64,000 nucleotides of DNA from Blastocystis sp. Blastoise. Lineage: Eukaryota; Sar; Bigyra; Opalinata; Blastocystidae. The stretch lies in the NCBI GenBank assembly GCA_039096225.1, contig JBBPEB010000015.1, positions 716,001 through 780,000 of the forward strand. The letters are read 5' to 3'. A model generated the notes under the pieces. That model was given only the letters and a program-made list of their open reading frames with translations. It searched no databases and had not been told where the DNA came from. Below, piece after piece: positions 58,624 to 64,000 of this stretch. The stretch's first letter is position 1. Each line of letters starts with the position of its first letter. The position numbers were made by a program, and so were the translations under genes.

Positions 58624-61600
58624 TTAAACTTTAACAACTTTATTATTAGTAGTATCCGTTTGTTTCTTACCATTAGTCTTACCTTTAGCTCCTTTCTTAT
58701 CAAGATTTGTATGTCCCTTATTCTTACGAGACTTGGTTCTATTAATAATACATAATACAACGATAGCAATAATAATAAAGGCTAAAATAGCTATAATAAC
58801 CCAAGCATAAACAGGAAGACCAGGTTTTTCAATAGCAGCAATAAAGATCTCAGTACTTATAGATCCTGCACTATTTTCACAGGTTACTGTATAAGATACA
58901 GAATTCATAACAGTTCTTACTTTACCATAGATTCTACCTGTATTTGCTTCAATAGAAACACCATCAGGAAGAGAAGGAGAAGTAGAACAAACAAAATTAG
59001 CAGCACTTACTTGACAATCATAGGAGAATGAATCACCTTTATATACATTCATCATCTTTGTAGAATATCGAATACGTTGAGGTTTCATTAAATTACATTT
59101 AGGATCTTCAGGACCTCTTACACCATTAGTACATAATGCTTGTATTCTACCTTCATAATAACTAGGACAATTCTTATAAGCATAATCACCTTCTAAAGCA
59201 CCACCCCAACCATTAGTTCCATCAGGATTACAAGCACCAGTAATTCTCTTAGCATATAATCCTAATTCAGCTAATTGAAGACCTTGACCAGCAGCACCAA
59301 TATCACAGCCAACACCTTCAGAAGAAGAAGCAGTAGAAATAGCTTCATTATTACAACCATTTACTTTCATTCTATAAGAATTATAGACTTTATTATTAAA
59401 GAAATTAACAGTATAAGATTCCTTATAAGTACTAAATTTCTTATTTGTAATAACATTTAATGTAGACCAATTAACTTCATCATTAGAACCTTGGAATTCC
59501 CAATCTGAAGGATGTCTTGTATTACATTTAGGACCAGTAACTACAGTATAGGATGAAATATATTCTCTTCTATTATTATTATAAGTCCAAGCAAGAGTAC
59601 CACCAACACATCTACCTGTAGTTGATACATATACAGAACCTAATATATTATCAAATGCTTTAGAAACACCATTAATAGCACCATCAGTATTATCAGATTC
59701 AACATCAGAAGAAGCAATACCATCAATAACACGATAACTACCTTCTATAGCTACTAATAAACTACCATCAAAATCAATTGTAGTTGTAGTAGGTTTTTCA
59801 CTTCTATGAAGTTCTATAGCTATTACATTATGACCATTAATGATATTACCAAAGGAAATGGACATAGCAGAACCAACATTTAAAACTTCACTCTTTTCAC
59901 TTAAAGCATAAGTATTATAAGAAACAGTACCTTCAGGCATATTATATCTATATTGTTCTTCACCATTAACATAAACAATAACACCATATCTAGTTTTTAT
60001 ATTAAAGGAAGCAGAAGCATAAGTTTCAAGAGAATCTATATCAAAAGTCTTTCTAAAATATTGAGTAGTACCTATAGCAGCTTCAAAAGCAGAAGATAAA
60101 GCTTGTTTCCATGTATTATCAGCGAAACTAGCAGTATTCCAACCAGAAGTAGCAGCAGATCCACTATTAAGATATTTCCATTCGGTAGTAACAGGAGGAA
60201 TAACATAACCAACAGCAATAGGGAAGGTCTTTTCAGATTCACTAGTACCAAGAGAACCACGAATAACTTCAGTATTATCTTGTAAGAGAATCTTAAAGTA
60301 GCCAGCATCCCAACCATTCTTACCACTATCAGTAACCTTTAATGAATAAGCATCAGCATCTTCACAGAAAGGGAAATAACTATCTTGATTATTAGTAAAA
60401 CCAGTTTTCGTCATTAATTGAACACCATTCTTATTATATAAAGTAAATCCTTGTTCATTACCAGCAGCACCTGAATGAATTAAAACAGTAAAAAGAATCT
60501 TAGGAGCTTGACATAAAGAAACAGAAAGATTGATAATAACTGAAGATTCCATTCCTTGAGGATTAGAAGCAAGAATAGCAAAAGCAGTAGAAGCCATAGG
60601 AGTATTAGGAGTACCACGAATAGAACCAGTAGAAGTATCTAATTCAAGAGGAAGAGTAAGAGCAGGACGAATACGGAAATTACCCCAAAGAGGAGAAGAA
60701 GGAGTTACTTCAGGGAATGGAACACCTACATAACCAGAGAAAGTAGTAGAAGAGAAAGAAAGAGCAGGAACTTGAATAGCTTTCATATTAACGGAAGTAG
60801 CAGATAATTCAGCAATTGTGAAAGAATAAGGAGAAGCAGAAGGAACAGCAGGTTCAGTAAATAAAAATTTATATTTATTCCAAGAATCAAAATTTTCAGG
60901 TAAGAAGAAACATCTTTCTACTTTTCTATCAGAGAAATAAGCATTAGTAACATTACCTAATAATGTCCAAGTAACACCTACATCATTACTACCATAAACA
61001 GCCCAATCAGAAGGATCATAAGCATAAACTTGAGAAGAAGAAGTAACACAATATTTATTAATAAATTCAGCTCTACCTTCACCAAAAGTGAAAGTAATAG
61101 AAGCAGGAGCAAGTGGAGAAGGACTAACAGACCAATAAGTATCAATATCTAAATCCATAAGTTTATCAAGATTTTGACCAGAAGGTTCATTAGTTAAAGT
61201 TAAATCCCATGTTCTACCAAATATAGATTCTGTATTTAGTTGAAGAGAAGCATCAAATAATAATGTAGTAGGATTATTACCTTGTAAATTAACTATACCA
61301 ATAGCTATAATATTAGATCCTTCTTGAAGAGTAGATGTAGCAAATGTTATACTTTTAAATGAAGAAACTGAATCACCACCACTAGCAGAACTAGTAGAAG
61401 TGATTTCTCCATTAATATTTTTAGAAAAGATCATATAATCATTAATAAAGATTTGATAACCAGCTCTAGCTTTAACACGAAGTTCAGCACCAGCATAAGA
61501 ATTAAGATTCGAAACAGTAAACGTATGTCTAAATAACCATATATGAGAAGAAGCAGTAGGAGGAGTAGTAATAGGGAAAGCATTAAATCCAGCAGGAGTA

Positions 61601-63782
61601 GCAAATTGACTATACCATTGAGCAGGTACTGTTCCTTGAATATAGGTCCAACCACTAGATTCAATAGGAATAATAAAATTAATATTAACAGGGAAATCTT
61701 TATTAACAGTATCTGATTCAAAATAAGAACCAATAGGATAATAATTATTTGTAGAATCTAATAATTCTAAATATAAACGAGATCCTGTACTCCACCCATC
61801 ACCAAAAGAATCTCTAACATGAACAGTATAGATACCAACAGCAACACATAAAACAAATGTTTGGTCAACACTATTAGTTAAAGTAGGACTACTAAATATA
61901 GTAGTACCCGAAGTATTTGTCATTGTCCAAGATTCTTCAGAAGCATAATTCTTATTAACTTTTCTAAAACGTATTTGTTGACTATCTGGATATCCACATT
62001 TAATTATATTTAAAGTGAGAGTAGTTGTAGAAGGTTGAAGAGTATTGAAATTAGTAGCAGTTATTGTGAATGTTTGAGAGACAGGAACAGGAGATACACC
62101 AGTAATAAATCCATTAATAGCATTAAGAGAAAGACCAGTAGGAAGAGCAGGAGTAATAGTATATTGATTATATCCATTAACAGCAGGGCCTGAAGAAATA
62201 GAATCAATAATAGCATAGGCAGTGATAGTACTTGGTTCATAATGTAAACCAGGAGATAAAGCAGCATAATTACAAGTATAGATTTCAAAACGACCAATAG
62301 CTAATTTTCCAGACATACTACTATCTAAAACTTGTAATTTAAACATCTTATATGACTTTTCATTACTTCGAAGAGATATTTGTTTCTTTTCTAAAACAGT
62401 GGAGAATACAATATTATCTTGAATATCTAATAAATCCCATGTATTTCCATCAAGAGAAGCGAAAAGTTTCCAACTTTTAGGATGACCATAAAGAATAGTA
62501 TTAGCAGCAAAAATAGCATAAGAATTAACCCAAAAAGCTTTTCCATTATTAAAAGTATAAGTAAAAGTAACAGCACTTGAAGTTAGAGTATAATAATAAG
62601 AAGCACTACTTCCATCGAAAAGAACAGAAGCCCCAGAATTTGAGATACCCGGAGCAATATCACTAGCAGCAACACCATCAGTAAATTGACTAGCTGAACA
62701 AGAATTCACAGTAGTAGGTCCTTGAAAGAGACCACCTAAATCAAAATAATCAGGATCTGTAATATGTCCAGTATATTGATGAACTTCTATAGCTATTGTA
62801 AATGTATCTATATTAGGTAATAAATGTTTATTAAATGAGAAAAGTTTCATAGCATTTGTGATTTCATCAGCCGTTGAAGTAGCTGTAGTAGTACTTGTTA
62901 AAGTTCCAGCAGGTAATTTATGTCTATAAACTTCTATTCCTTGAATATAAACAGCAACACCTTGTGTTGTAAAAAGACTTAAAAGAGGAATAGTAAATTC
63001 ACTTGTATTAAGCATAATGAAAGTAGAACGATAATAACGTGTAGTAGTAGTATAAACAGGGAAAGATCCACCATTAAAAAAAGACCATGCTGAATCTGAA
63101 TAATTATGTTCTGTCCAACCAGTACCTGATTGACTTACATCTGTATATTTCCAAGCAACACCAAAAATTAGATCAAGACGAGCTAGAGATGATATAATAT
63201 TATTTGTTTATTATTATTATTATTATTATTATGAAACGAAGAAAAATTATAAAATAAAGAGAATAAAAAAAAATAATCATATTTATTCTATATTTGAAAA
63301 AAAAAATGCAAAAAAAAAAAAAAGAGAAAAAGCGATTTATAAAAAATACGAGTAAAAGTTTTGACATCTGTCGTATATGAGGTTCCAGATTGATTAGGCA
63401 TAGTAGTTCTAAACATTTCAAGACCTTTAATTTGGAAAGAAACATATGGGTTTGTAGTTGCACTACCCCAACCATCACCGTACTTATCTTTCATAACAAC
63501 AGTATGAAGTGTGAGTGTTGTACATACAGTCCAATACTTATCAGTATTTTGATCAGCTGATACTCCAGTGACGGATAATAAACTTGTACCAGTCGTAGCA
63601 TCGCCTCTAAATAATTCAAAAGATTCTTCAGATGAGTAAGAAGTGTAGTGTTTCATGACAGTTAGTGAAACTTCATCAGGCTCACATGCAAAACCTAAAT
63701 AAAAATATATATGTATATATCATTTATACGATATAGATATACATGTAATGAGAAGAGCTAAGAATAAAGTAATAAATTTCAT
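58624..63782 (-). CDS. type I membrane surface protein with repeated adhesion-like modules, 1,647 aa
   Basis: Three exons: 63743-63782, 63350-63694 and 58624-63182. The N-terminus MKFITLFLALLITCFACEP is a signal peptide. Three modules carry a GDGW-type motif: KDKYGDGWGS (about 63470), RDSFGDGWSTG (about 61800) and TDSGKNGWDAG (about 60320). They alternate with jelly-roll-like stretches, three discoidin-like stretches (HPKSWKLFASLDGNTW, DPSDWAVYGSNDVGVTW, HPSDWEFQGSNDEVNW) and three putative-Ig motifs (LPTGLSLNAINGFITG, LPLELDTSTGSIRG, LPDGVSIEANTGRIYG). A single TM (YAWVIIAILAFIIIAIVVLC) and a 45-residue Lys-rich tail end the protein. It is probably a cell-surface adhesin or receptor; the ligand is unknown. 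Codons are richer in GCT/GGT than in the neighbours. Confidence 0.85.
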
Positions 63783-64000
63783 AGTTTGTTGTTAAAACAA
63801 AGGAATAAAATTTATCTATTTTAAACAAACTATTTTTTTTACCTTAGAGAATGATTGAGTGGCATTTTGGAGTTGCATCATTTATTTCCATAGGAATAAG
63901 AGAGTTATGAGTAATGACCAATGATGCAAATAAAACACGATAAATGAATGGCTTTGAAAACTCATTCCTCAATAATTGACTGAGACCGAGTAAAGGCCAC
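63783..64000. promoter_or_regulatory. upstream region of the surface-protein gene
   Basis: About 220 bp to the window edge; a T-rich block at 63830-63842 faces the start codon. Nothing else could be named. Confidence 0.35.

Overview
This is a nuclear eukaryotic window. It is extremely AT-rich, with almost every gene split by many short introns that start GTATATATA and end TATATAG. It also carries long runs of Asn codons and one cytosolic-type tRNA-Ala. The gene content is GTPase signalling (RGS, DENN, RhoGAP, ELMO), coactosin, TLDc, DP1/REEP, EAF6 and UEV proteins, with large low-complexity insertions. That points to a free-living or anaerobic amoeboid protist of the dictyostelid/anaeramoebid style. 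This is an inference from composition and domain repertoire; nothing here fixes the species. Gene models were joined by eye: splice sites were chosen so that the reading frame and the protein family continue across each junction.

Layout. 1-774 is non-coding. 775-4755 (-) is an intact five-exon MULE transposase gene. 5552-7915 and 8847-10843 (both -) are tandem paralogous cation diffusion facilitator transporters with different intron sets. 12264-12494 (+) is a small unknown ORF and 12901-13722 (+) a DP1/Yop1/REEP-type ER-shaping protein. 14337-23388 (-) is a 25-exon giant with an N-terminal RGS domain and a DENN-like domain split by about 1,400 disordered residues. A tRNA-Ala(UGC) lies at 24003-24075. 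24731-27016 (-) is an amino-acid permease, diverging from a dephospho-CoA kinase (27387-28553, +).

29603-34307 (+) is a 16-exon protein read as RUN-like, RhoGAP-like, ELMO and TLDc in series. 35128-44178 (-) is a 2,922-residue Asn-rich protein with an RVxF-type PP1 motif and an AT-hook. 44357-45439 is a near-perfect foldback element with arms of about 292 bp. 45946-47450 (-) is a tandem coactosin, diverging from an LRR protein (47854-49536, +). EAF6 follows at 49848-50231 (+), then a four-TM protein (50560-52157, -), a UEV plus pseudokinase fusion (53016-55796, -), an F-box plus TMEM185-like membrane protein (56070-58291, +) and a 1,647-residue type I surface protein (58624-63782, -).

How the genes relate. 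There are no operons; neighbours are independent, and several pairs share divergent promoter regions of 270-400 bp. The common theme is small-GTPase, heterotrimeric G-protein, membrane-traffic and actin regulation through unusual multidomain fusions. The second theme is introns that are themselves microsatellites, so repeat expansion here is largely harboured in introns or in Asn codons.
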